Shown: positions 22,102 to 30,666 of the stretch, piece after piece
Numbering within the stretch: the stretch's first letter is position 1
Layout of the letters: every line of letters begins with the position of its first letter
Assembly: GCA_022841665.1 (NCBI GenBank)
Contig: JALHRB010000028.1
Location: 1-46,690 of the forward strand
DNA from: Pseudolabrys sp.
GTDB taxonomy: Bacteria > Pseudomonadota > Alphaproteobacteria > Rhizobiales > Xanthobacteraceae
Direction: 5' to 3'
Length of the DNA stretch: 46,690 nucleotides
Program-made: the position numbers and the translations under genes
The notes under the pieces: model-generated
What the model was told of the DNA's origin: nothing
The model's input: only the letters and a program-made list of their open reading frames with translations
The model's database searches: none

Positions 22102-24168
22102 TTACCGCCCTTCGCGCGCCCAGGTCGCCGCCAGCGCGCCGATCAGCAGCAACAGCCCGATCAGCCCGGCGAAGATCGGCAGCACGCCGATGCCGCGCAC
22201 CACGCTGGCGTCGCGCATCTTCACGCCGATCCAGTCCTCGCCCTTGAGCGTCGTGCTCGAGCGCACCGGCACCACGCGCGGCACGATGAGCTTGTCGCCG
22301 TCCATCAGCCGGCGCGCATCGCCGCCGGTGGCGGCGGCGAGCTTGACGAGGCCTTCGGTGGTCGAGGTCACCTCCTGGAATTCGCGCGGATTGGCCGGCC
22401 CAACATTGGCCAACGCCGTGAGCTTGCCGTCATTGGCGCGCCACAGGCCGAGTTCGTCGGCGGCGACGGTTGCGCGCCAAACGCCCGGCTCCTCGGCCTT
22501 CAGTTGAAGCGTGCGCGCCTTGCCGGTAGGTGAGGTGAGCGTGACGTCGCTCACGCCGTCGGCCATGGTCTGGCGCTGCACGGTGATGTCGCGGCCGCGC
22601 ACCAAAATGCGCAGCGCTTCCTCTTCGAGGTCGGGCTGCTTCATCAGCCAGTGCGACAGCCGCCGCAGCAGATCGAGATGCGGGCCGCCGCCCTCGTAGC
22701 CGCGCGCCCACAGCCAGATGTGATCGGACAGGAGCAGCGCGACGCGGCCCTTCTCCTCGCGCGCCAGCACCAGCAGTGGCTTGCCGTCCGGGCCCTGCAT
22801 GACGTTGGTGCCGGTGATGCGCTTGGTGTTGACCAGGCGGAACCAGCGGCTCCAGTGCGGCGGCTCGGTCTCCGAGCCTTCCAGCGCGCGCGTTACCGGA
22901 TGGCGGCGCCCCGCGTCTGTGAGCTGGGCGAAGAACGGCCGTTCGGTAATGTCGCCGGACGGCTCCGCCGGCAGGATGACGTCGAGCGGCGTGCGCCAGA
23001 TCGAGGTCGGGCTGGCATAGTCGGGGCCGGCCGCGATCAGCACGGCGCCGCCCTCGCGCACGTAGCGCGCGATGTTGTCGAAATAGATCATCGGCAGCAC
23101 GCCCTGGCGGGCGTAGCGGTCGAAGATGATGAGCTGGAATTCCGAGATCTTCTGCTGGAACAGCTCGCGCGTCGGGAAGGCGATCAGCGACAGTTCGTTG
23201 ATCGGCGTGCCGTCCTGCTTCTCCGGCGGGCGCAAAATGGTGAAGTGCACGAGATCGACCGAGGCGTCGGATTTCAGCAGGTTGCGCCAGGTGCGCTCGC
23301 CGGCATGCGGCTCGCCCGACACCAGCAGCACGCGCAGCTTGTCGCGCACGCCGTCGACGGAGACGACCGCGCGGTTGTTGATGGTGGTGAGCTCGCCCTC
23401 GACCGCCGCTGCCTCGATCTCGACGATGTTCTGCCCCGCATGCGGGATGCGCACGGATACGCGCACCTCGCTCTGCACCGCGACGGTGCGCGTCTCCAGC
23501 ACCTCGCCGTCGTGGCGGATCGTCACCTGCGCCGTGCCGGCGCGCAGGCCATGGTCCTCGACGCGGAAGCCGACGACCTGCGACTGGCCGACGATGCCGA
23601 AGCGCGGGGTCTGCGTCAGCACCACGCGGCGGTCGATCTCGTCCTTCTTGCCGGTGATCAGCGCGTGCAGCGGCGCGGCAAAGCCCAAGGCGGCGGCGTC
23701 GGCGGGAATGTCGTGCACGCGCCCGTCGGTGATCAGGACGGCGCCGGCGACGCGGTCGGGCGGCACGTCGGCGAGCGCGGACGACAGCGCCGAGAACAGG
23801 CGCGTGCCGTCGTTCTCGCCGTCGGCCTTGCCGGCCTCGGCCACGCGTACCTCCAGGCCCGGGATGCGGTTGAGCCGCTCGGCGATTGCCGCGCGCGCCT
23901 CCTCGGTCTGCTTGTCGCGGCCGTCGAATTCCTGGCTCGGGCTCTTGTCGACGACGACGGCCACGACCGAGGGGATCGGGTCGCGGTCTTCGCGCGTCAG
24001 CGAAGGGTTGGCGAGCGCCAGCACCAGCAGGCCGAGCGCGACCGCGCGCAGCAGCGCGCCGCGGCTGCGCGCGACCAGCAGCAGCGCCGAAATCAGCACG
24101 GCCACGCCAAAGGCCGCCCACACCGCGTATTCGGGCACCAGAGGAGCGAATGAGACGCCGAGGTTCAT
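22102..24168 (-). CDS. Large membrane protein with VWA-like and amidotransferase-like regions
   Basis: 688 residues. Two transmembrane helices open the protein (about 10-60), a vWFA-like segment follows (VVAVVVDKSPSQEF, then AGAVLITDGRVHD with Asp), then beta-rich repeats, a glutamine-amidotransferase-like region (LLVSGEPHAGE ... YVREGGAVLIAAGPDY), and a final helix near the C-terminus. This is the fourth member usually found after MoxR, DUF58 and DUF4159 proteins; the set is thought to act on envelope or metallo-protein maturation. It now follows the PIN toxin with only two bases between the toxin's TGA and this ATG, and has no ribosome binding site of its own. TTG at 24177 is the alternative start. 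Confidence 0.85.
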   Translation of the reverse strand: MNLGVSFAPLVPEYAVWAAFGVAVLISALLLVARSRGALLRAVALGLLVLALANPSLTREDRDPIPSVVAVVVDKSPSQEFDGRDKQTEEARAAIAERLNRIPGLEVRVAEAGKADGENDGTRLFSALSSALADVPPDRVAGAVLITDGRVHDIPADAAALGFAAPLHALITGKKDEIDRRVVLTQTPRFGIVGQSQVVGFRVEDHGLRAGTAQVTIRHDGEVLETRTVAVQSEVRVSVRIPHAGQNIVEIEAAAVEGELTTINNRAVVSVDGVRDKLRVLLVSGEPHAGERTWRNLLKSDASVDLVHFTILRPPEKQDGTPINELSLIAFPTRELFQQKISEFQLIIFDRYARQGVLPMIYFDNIARYVREGGAVLIAAGPDYASPTSIWRTPLDVILPAEPSGDITERPFFAQLTDAGRRHPVTRALEGSETEPPHWSRWFRLVNTKRITGTNVMQGPDGKPLLVLAREEKGRVALLLSDHIWLWARGYEGGGPHLDLLRRLSHWLMKQPDLEEEALRILVRGRDITVQRQTMADGVSDVTLTSPTGKARTLQLKAEEPGVWRATVAADELGLWRANDGKLTALANVGPANPREFQEVTSTTEGLVKLAAATGGDARRLMDGDKLIVPRVVPVRSSTTLKGEDWIGVKMRDASVVRGIGVLPIFAGLIGLLLLIGALAATWAREGR

Positions 24169-24170
24169 GG

Positions 24171-24569
24171 TCAACAAGCCATCGCGCGAACGTGTCCGGC
24201 GCGCGAATATTCCAGGATTGCCCGATCCCGAGTGACAACGGTCATGTCGATCTCACGTGCTGTCGCGATGATGATCCGGTCGGCCGGATCGTCCGGTGGT
24301 GAGCCGGGGAGGGCACAGGAGTTCGCAAGAATCTCAACGGACAACTGCGGTGTCGACGCGGCCATCTTGCCGGTGGCTTGGTGGAACCAAGTGGCCACCG
24401 GCAAGGTGAACGCAATCCGGCTCTTGCGCACCAGATTGGCGATTTCCCATACGCTGATCGGGGACACATGCAGATTGCGGCTCGCGACCGCATGCCGCGA
24501 CTCTTTGTTCATCTCGGCGCCATTGGCCAGCCAGAGGAGCGCACAGGTGTCCAGCAGGAGGTCATTCAT
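24171..24569 (-). CDS. vapC: PIN-domain ribonuclease toxin (VapC-type)
   Basis: 132 residues. PIN acidic residues are present: D7 (LLLDTCALLWL), E42 (SPISVWEIANLV), D97 (DDPADRIIIATA) and D115 (VVTRDRAIL), so the toxin should cleave RNA. The ATG at 24567-24569 overlaps the antitoxin stop by eight bases; longer starts are not needed. A 40-base hairpin lies inside the gene (24366-24405). Its stop codon sits two bases before the next gene's ATG, placing the toxin in the middle of the MoxR operon. Confidence 0.93.
   Translation of the reverse strand: MNDLLLDTCALLWLANGAEMNKESRHAVASRNLHVSPISVWEIANLVRKSRIAFTLPVATWFHQATGKMAASTPQLSVEILANSCALPGSPPDDPADRIIIATAREIDMTVVTRDRAILEYSRAGHVRAMAC
24366..24405. 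repeat. Long hairpin inside the PIN toxin gene
   Basis: CTTGCCGGTGGC (24366-24377) pairs perfectly with GCCACCGGCAAG (24394-24405), and TTGGT (24378-24382) with ACCAA (24386-24390), leaving a three-base loop and a three-base bulge: 17 base pairs in all. Confidence 0.85.
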
Positions 24570-24948
24570 TGAGCAACCTCCCTTCTTCCGCATTCCATTT
24601 TTCTCCGATCGGCGCTGTCAGGTCCACGCCGGGCATGACCGTGATAGTCCCGGCCATGCATCCCCACGGATCGCGGGCTCGTGCAGGTACAGGCTCTGAC
24701 GAAGTGGCTGCGCGTTGGAAGGTGACCTTGCGTGCCGCAAGGTCCACCCCTTCGGTACGCCACCCGGAATTCAGCCAAGCGCGTGCGTGAGAGTGACCGG
24801 TCGCATTGTTGCTCCACCACGCTTCGTGCTCGTAGGCGCTCTTGGGCAGCTTAAAGCCCAAAATCCGCTCGATTTCGGAAAACTTCATGCGGTGGGCGCT
24901 CCCGCCCACCGATGTCAAAAATTGCGGCAAAGGTTCATATTTGCTCAT
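24562..24948 (-). CDS. Antitoxin with DUF7662-like N-terminus
   Basis: 128 residues. Residues 1-80 resemble the DUF7662 family as I recall it (SKYEPLPQFLTSVGG, FSEIERILGFKLPKSAY, HSHARAWLNSGWRTEGVDL). The C-terminal part RDPWGCMAGTITVMPGVDLT then APIGEKWNAE looks like the tail of VapB/Phd antitoxins that binds PIN toxins. The gene precedes and overlaps the PIN toxin gene, the standard antitoxin-first order. GATAGGAGT lies just before the ATG. The 8-bp-arm palindrome at 24957-24976 is a likely autoregulatory site. The fusion is inferred by eye. Confidence 0.78.
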   Translation of the reverse strand: MSKYEPLPQFLTSVGGSAHRMKFSEIERILGFKLPKSAYEHEAWWSNNATGHSHARAWLNSGWRTEGVDLAARKVTFQRAATSSEPVPARARDPWGCMAGTITVMPGVDLTAPIGEKWNAEEGRLLNE

Positions 24949-24956
24949 GGCGACTC

Positions 24957-24976
24957 CTATCGCTTATCAGCGATAG
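24957..24976. promoter_or_regulatory. Palindrome upstream of the antitoxin gene, probable operator
   Basis: CTATCGCT-TATC-AGCGATAG, perfect 8-bp arms. It adjoins the ribosome binding site of the antitoxin gene. Confidence 0.65.
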
Positions 24977-24994
24977 TAACTTAAAATATGAAAA

Positions 24995-25011
24995 TACTAT
25001 TTTCAATAGTA
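24995..25011. promoter_or_regulatory. Second palindrome upstream of the antitoxin gene
   Basis: TACTATT-TTC-AATAGTA, perfect 7-bp arms in the AT-rich 67-base gap between DUF4159 stop and antitoxin start; a second operator or part of the promoter. Confidence 0.5.
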
Positions 25012-25015
25012 ACTC

Positions 25016-27877
25016 CTATTGCCCCAGCCGCTCGAGCAGCGCCGGGATGTGCACCTGGTCGGCCTTGTAGTTGCCGGTGAGCGCGTACATCACGATGTTG
25101 ACGCCGGCGCGGAAGGCGAATTCGCGCTGGCGCGGCTCGCCCGGCACCAGCGGCAGCATCGGCTGGCCGTCCGGCCGCAGCGCCCAGGCGCCGGCGAGAT
25201 CGTTGGAGGTGATGATGATCGACGACACGCCGTCGCCGGCGCGCGCCGGGCGGCCGCTCTCGTCCTCGTCGGGATCGGCCGGCTGCGCCTCGACCCAGAG
25301 CTGGCCGTTGTTGAAGCGGCCGGGAAACTCCGGCAGCAGGAAGAAGGTCTTGGTCAGCACGTGGTCGCGCGGCACCGGCTCGAGCTCGGGGATGTCGAGC
25401 GAGGACAAAATCGCGCGCAGCGCGATCATGCCGGGCCCGCGCATCTCGCCGCCGGGGCCGGGCGGGGCGTCGACCGCGTCGCGCGTGTCGAACACCACCG
25501 TGCCGCCGCGCTTCATGTAGGTGTCGATCTTCTCCAGCGCCGCCTGCGGCGGCTTCTGCGCATTGGCCAGCACCGGCCAGTAGATGAGCGGGAAGAAGGC
25601 CAATTCGTCGCGCGCCGGATCGAGCCCGATCGGCTCGCCGGCTTCTAGCGCGGTGCGCTGGGCGAGGAATAGCGTGAGGCCTTGCAGGCCGGCCTTGCTC
25701 ACCTCGTCGACGGCGGCGTCGCCGGTGACGATGTAAGCGAGTCGCGTCTGCAACGCGGTCTTGAGCGCGAAGTCCTGCTGCTGCGCCGACAGCGGCGGCG
25801 CCTGGCGCGGCGCGGGCGTTTGCGGCTGCTGCGCCTGCGCGTCGTGCCAGCCGAAGCCCGCCAGTGCGCCCGCGATCAGCAGCGATGCCGCGACGCGGCG
25901 CTGCCGGCGCAGACCGAGCCCACCGGACAGCATGATCACCACCAGCGCGTCGATCAAAAGCAGCGCCAGCGCGGTCAAGAAGATCGGCCCGCGCAGGTCC
26001 ACCGGCTCGCCCTGGCGGTAGACGTCGAGCCGCGCGTTGAGCGCGGCGAAATCGAGCGGCAGCGGCCGGTCGGCCGGCGCCAGCGTATTGACCGCGACCA
26101 GCCCTTCCGGCGGGCCGTAGAAGCCGGGCGGATGGTCGGCGCCGGCGCGCGCGGTGTAATTGGTCGGGATCGGCCGCGCCGTCGGCGGTGGCGGCGTGAA
26201 GGCGCCGAAGCCGTCGAGCACGCGCGTCGGCGGCACCACCGGCACGTTGCGCGCGCTCGCGCTCGTCGCCGTGCCGGCGGCGTTGTCGGTGGCGGTGAAC
26301 GAGCCGGCGAGGGCCACCAGCCGCCGCAGCATGTCGACGAAGGCGCCCGACAGCGGCAGGTTCGACCAGCGCGGGTCGGCGGTCACGTGGAAGAGAACGA
26401 TCAGGCCCTTGCCGCGCCGTTGCGCGGTGACGAGCGGCGTGCCGTCGGCAAGCGTCGCCCAGGTGCGGTCGGTGAGCGTCGCGTCCGGCTCCGCCAGCAC
26501 CTGCCGGGTCACGACGACGTCGCCCGGCACCGGCATGTTGCTGAACGGGCTCTCGCGCGAGAAGGCCGTGAGTTGCTGCGGCTTTTCCCAGCTCAGGCTG
26601 CCGCCGAGGATGCGGCCGCCGCGCCGCAGCTTCACCGGCACCAGATTGTCCTCGCTGCGCGCCAGATGCGGGCCGGCGAAGCGCACCAGCACGCCGCCAT
26701 TGTCGACCCACTTGTTGAGCGGCTCGATCGCCTCGGCGACGTTGCCGACGTCGGCGAGGATCAGCATCGGCAGGTTCTGCCCGAGAAAGCGCGTCACCGC
26801 TTCGCCCGGCCCGACGCCTTCGGCCAGCCGCACGTCGGCAAAGGGATTGAGCGCGCGCGACAGGTAGTAGCTCGCGCCGAGCAGCGGCTGCGAGCGGTCG
26901 GCCGACGAGCCCGAGATGATGCCGACCGTGCGCCGCCGCCAGCGCTTGTCGAGCAGTTGCACGGCGCCGGCCGAGCGCTCGCCGACGATCTCCAGCCGCG
27001 CCACGTCGTTGCGAATTTCCACCGGCAAGTTGATCGAGGCCTCGGTCTCGCGGTCATTGCTTTTGAAGCTGAACGGCGCCTCGCCGAGCGGCAGGCCCTT
27101 GAGGTCGATGGCGCTGACGATGCCGTTCTCGGCCGCGCCGGTCTGCGCGCGCAGCACCTTCACCGTCAGCGCGCCGGCGGCGTTGTCGGCGGCGGCGAGC
27201 GCATGCGGGATGGCGATGCCGCCGGAGACGATCGTGAGCGGATGCGTGCCGATCGCAGCCTTAAGGCCGTCGACGAAGGTGGCGCCCTTGCCGAGATCGA
27301 CGCCGTCCGACAGCCAGACCACCTCGACGCTGGGCGCCGCTTTCAGGAAGCGCTCGATCACCGGCAAAGCCTCGGCGCGGTCGACCGCGTGCGGCTTCGG
27401 CTTGATCTGGCGGATCTGCACGCGCGCGGCGCCGGCGATCTGCAGCGAGATGTCGCGCGCGGTTTCCGACAGCGGCAGCAGCGCCACGCCGCGGCCGTCG
27501 GCCTCGGCGCGCGCGATCAGTTCGTCGGCGGTGCGCAGGCGCGCGTCCCAGGCCGCCGCCGCCGACCAGCCGTCGTCGAGCAGGATCAGGAGCGGCGCGC
27601 CGCGGTCGGTCGAGGCGATCGGCGGATTCCACAAGGGCCCGGCGGCGGCGATGATGATGAGCGCGGCGAGCAGCAGCCGCAGCAGCGTGAGCCACCACGG
27701 CGTGCGCGACGGCGTCTCTTCCTTGGGCGCGATCTCGAACAAAAGCCGCGTCGGCGGAAAATCGATGCGCTGCGGGCGCGGCGGCACCAGCCGCAGCAGC
27801 CACCACAGGATCGGCAGGCTCAACAGGCCGAGCAGCACCAGCGGCTGCGCGAAGGCGAGGGGGATCGACGGGATCAT
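25016..27877 (-). CDS. BatA-domain/DUF4159 membrane protein
   Basis: 953 residues. The N-terminal part is the aerotolerance-regulator (BatA) type: two transmembrane helices around residues 5-25 and 58-76 with PPRPQRIDFPPTRLLFEI between them. A degenerate vWFA-like region follows (LLILLDDGWSAAAAWDARLR), then amidotransferase-like folds. A helix near residues 680-700 and another by 720 precede the DUF4159 domain (from about 750: LKTALQTRLAYIVTGD ... RGGTVVFDTRDAVD ... GVNIVMYALTGNYK). The ATG at 27875-27877 overlaps the DUF58 stop (ATGA); the longer frame to 28027 is DUF58 shadow. Its TAG stop is followed at once by GGAGT, which looks like the original ribosome binding site for the next operon gene. 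Confidence 0.93.
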   Translation of the reverse strand: MIPSIPLAFAQPLVLLGLLSLPILWWLLRLVPPRPQRIDFPPTRLLFEIAPKEETPSRTPWWLTLLRLLLAALIIIAAAGPLWNPPIASTDRGAPLLILLDDGWSAAAAWDARLRTADELIARAEADGRGVALLPLSETARDISLQIAGAARVQIRQIKPKPHAVDRAEALPVIERFLKAAPSVEVVWLSDGVDLGKGATFVDGLKAAIGTHPLTIVSGGIAIPHALAAADNAAGALTVKVLRAQTGAAENGIVSAIDLKGLPLGEAPFSFKSNDRETEASINLPVEIRNDVARLEIVGERSAGAVQLLDKRWRRRTVGIISGSSADRSQPLLGASYYLSRALNPFADVRLAEGVGPGEAVTRFLGQNLPMLILADVGNVAEAIEPLNKWVDNGGVLVRFAGPHLARSEDNLVPVKLRRGGRILGGSLSWEKPQQLTAFSRESPFSNMPVPGDVVVTRQVLAEPDATLTDRTWATLADGTPLVTAQRRGKGLIVLFHVTADPRWSNLPLSGAFVDMLRRLVALAGSFTATDNAAGTATSASARNVPVVPPTRVLDGFGAFTPPPPTARPIPTNYTARAGADHPPGFYGPPEGLVAVNTLAPADRPLPLDFAALNARLDVYRQGEPVDLRGPIFLTALALLLIDALVVIMLSGGLGLRRQRRVAASLLIAGALAGFGWHDAQAQQPQTPAPRQAPPLSAQQQDFALKTALQTRLAYIVTGDAAVDEVSKAGLQGLTLFLAQRTALEAGEPIGLDPARDELAFFPLIYWPVLANAQKPPQAALEKIDTYMKRGGTVVFDTRDAVDAPPGPGGEMRGPGMIALRAILSSLDIPELEPVPRDHVLTKTFFLLPEFPGRFNNGQLWVEAQPADPDEDESGRPARAGDGVSSIIITSNDLAGAWALRPDGQPMLPLVPGEPRQREFAFRAGVNIVMYALTGNYKADQVHIPALLERLGQ

Positions 27878-28827
27878 GCGGGGGCTTCCGCGCCGGTGCG
27901 CGCCGGCTGGCGGCTCTTGACGGTCGTGTGCGCGCCCGCGCCCATGCGCGCGTGGATCGCGAACAAGAGCTCGGTCGGCCCGCGGTCGGTGCGGTGCACG
28001 GTGAAGCTCCAGCCGAACTGCTCGCACTCCGCGCGCAAGGCGGCGCGGTGGTTGGCGACCAGCTTCTGGTAATCGCTGCGCCAGGCTTCGGCGCGGCCGG
28101 CGGTCACGCTGCCGAGGCCTTCGGATTCGACGAACTCGACGCGCCCCATATAGGGGAAGCTTTCTTCCGCCGGATCGACCACCTGGACGACATGGCCGCG
28201 CGCGCCGTTGGCCGCCAACTGGCCGATGATGCGGCGGAAATCGGCGACCGGCGACCAGAAGTCGGACAAGAGCAGCACTTCCGAGAACGGCGCCGGCGCG
28301 AAATTCGGCGGCAGGCTCGGCCGTTCGCCGGTGTCATGCACGATCGTCTGCGCCATCTTCTCGATGATGTTGCGGTTCGCCGTCGGCCGCATGACGTCGG
28401 GGATGCCGACGCGCTCGCCGCCCTGCACCAGCACTTCGGCCAGCGCGAAGGACACGACCAGCGCGCGGTCGAGCTTGCTCCACTCGGTCAAATGCGAGTT
28501 GAAGTCCATGGAAGGCGAACGGTCGGCCCAGAGCCAGATCGTGTGCGAGGCCTCCCATTCGCGCTCGCGCACGTAGAGATGGTCGTCGCGCGCCGAGCGC
28601 CGCCAGTCGACGTTGGCCGACGGCTCGCCGCTGACGAAACGGCGGTACTGCCAGAAATTCTCGCCCGGCCCTGCGCGGCGGCGGCCGTGCAGGCCGTGGA
28701 TGACGGTGGAGGCGACGCGGCGCGCTTCCAGGATGAGGCGCGGCACGCGCGCGGCGAGCTTGCGGCTCTTGCCGACCGCCGCCCGTACCGCTTCGCTTTC
28801 GGTCTCGCTGGTCTGCAGCTCGGCCAT
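27874..28827 (-). CDS. DUF58 family protein
   Basis: 317 residues, soluble. The DUF58 core is seen in GRRRAGPGENFWQYRRFVSG followed by VDWRRSARDDHLYVREREWE, and a vWFA-like second half with LWADRSPSMDF (D-x-S-x-S type metal site) and LLLSDFWSP. DUF58 proteins partner MoxR ATPases in substrate maturation. Start ATG at 28825-28827, three bases after the moxR stop; its own stop overlaps the DUF4159 start. Confidence 0.94.
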   Translation of the reverse strand: MAELQTSETESEAVRAAVGKSRKLAARVPRLILEARRVASTVIHGLHGRRRAGPGENFWQYRRFVSGEPSANVDWRRSARDDHLYVREREWEASHTIWLWADRSPSMDFNSHLTEWSKLDRALVVSFALAEVLVQGGERVGIPDVMRPTANRNIIEKMAQTIVHDTGERPSLPPNFAPAPFSEVLLLSDFWSPVADFRRIIGQLAANGARGHVVQVVDPAEESFPYMGRVEFVESEGLGSVTAGRAEAWRSDYQKLVANHRAALRAECEQFGWSFTVHRTDRGPTELLFAIHARMGAGAHTTVKSRQPARTGAEAPA

Positions 28828-28830
28828 TCT

Positions 28831-29841
28831 TTATCCGATGCGCGCCTTGAGCTGCGCAATGACGTTGCCGATGGTCTCGCCTTCGGCGCGGGCGGCGAAG
28901 GTGAGCGCCATGCGGTGCTTGAGCACGGGCTCGGCCAGTTCGAGCACGTCGTCGACCGACGGCGCAAAGCGCCCGTCGAGCAGCGCGCGGGCGCGCACGG
29001 CCAGCATCAGCGCCTGGCTGGCGCGCGGGCCGGGGCCCCAGGAGATCAGCTTGCCGAGTTCGCCGGCCTCGGGGCCGGGACGCGCCGAGCGCACGAGCTT
29101 GAGGATCGCTTCCACCACGCTCTCGCCGACCGGCAGCCGGCGCACCAGCCGTTGCGCCGCGATCAGGTCGTCGCCGGTCATCGCCGCCTTGGCGCGCGAA
29201 TCTTCCGCGCCGGTGGTGTCGAACAAGATTTTGCGCTCCGCCTGAAGATCGGGATAGTCGACGTCGATCTCCATCAGGAAGCGGTCGAGCTGCGCTTCCG
29301 GCAGCGGGTAAGTCCCTTCCTGCTCGAGCGGGTTCTGCGTCGCCAGCACGTGGAAAGGCTTGGGCAGGTCGTGGCGCGCGCCGGCCACCGTCACGTGCTG
29401 CTCCTGCATCGCCTGCAAGAGCGCCGACTGCGTGCGCGGGCTGGCGCGGTTGATCTCGTCCGCCATCAAAAGCTGGGCGAAGACCGGCCCGGGCAGGAAG
29501 CGGAACGAGCGCTTGCCGCCCTGGCCTTCCTCCAGCACCTCGCTGCCGAGGATGTCGGAGGGCATCAGGTCGGGGGTGAACTGGACGCGGCGGGCGTCGA
29601 GCCCGAGCGCGATACCCATGGTCTCGACCAGCTTGGTCTTGGCGAGGCCGGGCACGCCGACCAAGAGCGCGTGGCCGCCGGAGAGGACGGTGACGAGCGC
29701 GCGTTCGACCACGAGGTCCTGGCCGAAAATGACGGTGCCGATGGCTTCCTTCGCCGCCCGCACATGGGCGGACGTGGATTCCGCCATCCGCACGATCATA
29801 TCTTCCAGTTTTTCGAGGTTTTCACCGCCTGCCGACGCCAT
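28831..29841 (-). CDS. moxR: MoxR-family AAA+ ATPase
   Basis: 336 residues. Walker A is GVPGLAKTK (62-70), Walker B LLMADEINRA (about 124-133), followed by sensor 1 ATQNPLEQEGTYPLPEAQLD. These ATPases act as chaperones that insert cofactors or activate vWFA partner proteins. It heads the operon moxR, DUF58, DUF4159, (antitoxin, toxin), 22102-24168. AAAGGACC lies upstream of the ATG. The 239-base gap to the divergent DUF1285 gene would hold both promoters; no recognisable box was seen there. Confidence 0.95.
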   Translation of the reverse strand: MASAGGENLEKLEDMIVRMAESTSAHVRAAKEAIGTVIFGQDLVVERALVTVLSGGHALLVGVPGLAKTKLVETMGIALGLDARRVQFTPDLMPSDILGSEVLEEGQGGKRSFRFLPGPVFAQLLMADEINRASPRTQSALLQAMQEQHVTVAGARHDLPKPFHVLATQNPLEQEGTYPLPEAQLDRFLMEIDVDYPDLQAERKILFDTTGAEDSRAKAAMTGDDLIAAQRLVRRLPVGESVVEAILKLVRSARPGPEAGELGKLISWGPGPRASQALMLAVRARALLDGRFAPSVDDVLELAEPVLKHRMALTFAARAEGETIGNVIAQLKARIG

Positions 29842-30080
29842 GACCTTTGGTCCTTTCAGTCAGCGCCATTCGCCGCGTCAGCGGCGGGGCCAAGGCGCGC
29901 AACGGGCCCCGTTCGACCTGCATTCGGCTATGCAACAAACACACCAGAGCCGATTTAGATGCGTGACAGCGGTCGAATCTGCCTCATTCTGTTGGCAAGC
30001 TTACGCTATCTTTTGCCGCCTGGCCGGGTCTTCACGAAGATGCGAACAGGCGAATGAGGACGCAAAATTCAAGGAAAACA

Positions 30081-30665
30081 ATGGCGAAGGCAGGGCAGGG
30101 CGGACTGGAAGCGATCACAGCATCGCTGCCGCGCGAAAACAGGGGGCCTCCGCCTGTCGAGCGCTGGAATCCGCCGTTTTGCGGCGACATCGACATGCGC
30201 ATCGCCGCCGATGGTACGTGGTTCTACCAGAAGACCCCGATCGGAAGGCCCGCTTTGGTCAAGCTTTTCGCCTCTATCCTCAAGCGCGAGGGCGACAAGT
30301 ACTTCCTGGTCACGCCGGTCGAGAAGGTCGGGTTAATCGTCGAAGAAGTGCCTTTCCTCGCCGTCGAGCTGGCCGTTGATCGCGACCCTCGCCAAATGCT
30401 CACCTTCCGCACCAATGTCGACGACACGGTCGAAGCCGGCCCCGGCCACGCCCTGCGCTTCGAGCCGGAGCCTGCGACCGGCGGGCTCAAGCCATACCTG
30501 CATGTGCGCCGCGACCTGTGGGCCAAGGTGACGCGCGCGCTGTTCTACGACCTGGTCGAGCTGGGCGAGGAGCGCGACGTCGGCGGCAAGGCGATGTTCG
30601 GCGTCAGCTCGAGAGGCGAATTCTTCCCGATGGCGGAAGCCAGCGCCGTGCGGGAGTTTGCGTAA
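30081..30665 (+). CDS. DUF1285 domain protein
   Basis: 194 residues from ATG 30081 with AAGGAA in front; upstream ATG-like starts are unneeded. The domain covers most of the protein: RWNPPFCGDIDMRIAADGTW, FYQKTPIGRPALVKLFASIL, then KVGLIVEEVPFLAVEL, LRRD-like YLHVRRDLWAKVTRALFYDL. Function is unknown. The stop is one base before the CoA pyrophosphatase ATG, so the two are cotranscribed, as is common in alphaproteobacteria. Confidence 0.9.
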   Translation: MAKAGQGGLEAITASLPRENRGPPPVERWNPPFCGDIDMRIAADGTWFYQKTPIGRPALVKLFASILKREGDKYFLVTPVEKVGLIVEEVPFLAVELAVDRDPRQMLTFRTNVDDTVEAGPGHALRFEPEPATGGLKPYLHVRRDLWAKVTRALFYDLVELGEERDVGGKAMFGVSSRGEFFPMAEASAVREFA

Positions 30666-30666
30666 T

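Noticed and set aside
25682-28072. 796-codon open frame on the + strand opposite DUF4159/DUF58
   Set aside because: Shadow frame of the GC-rich minus-strand genes; His/Arg/Ala-rich translation with no domain, and the opposite strand has recognisable families throughout.
27928-29958. 676-codon open frame on the + strand opposite DUF58/MoxR
   Set aside because: Antisense shadow of moxR and DUF58, which have clear Walker and DUF58 motifs.
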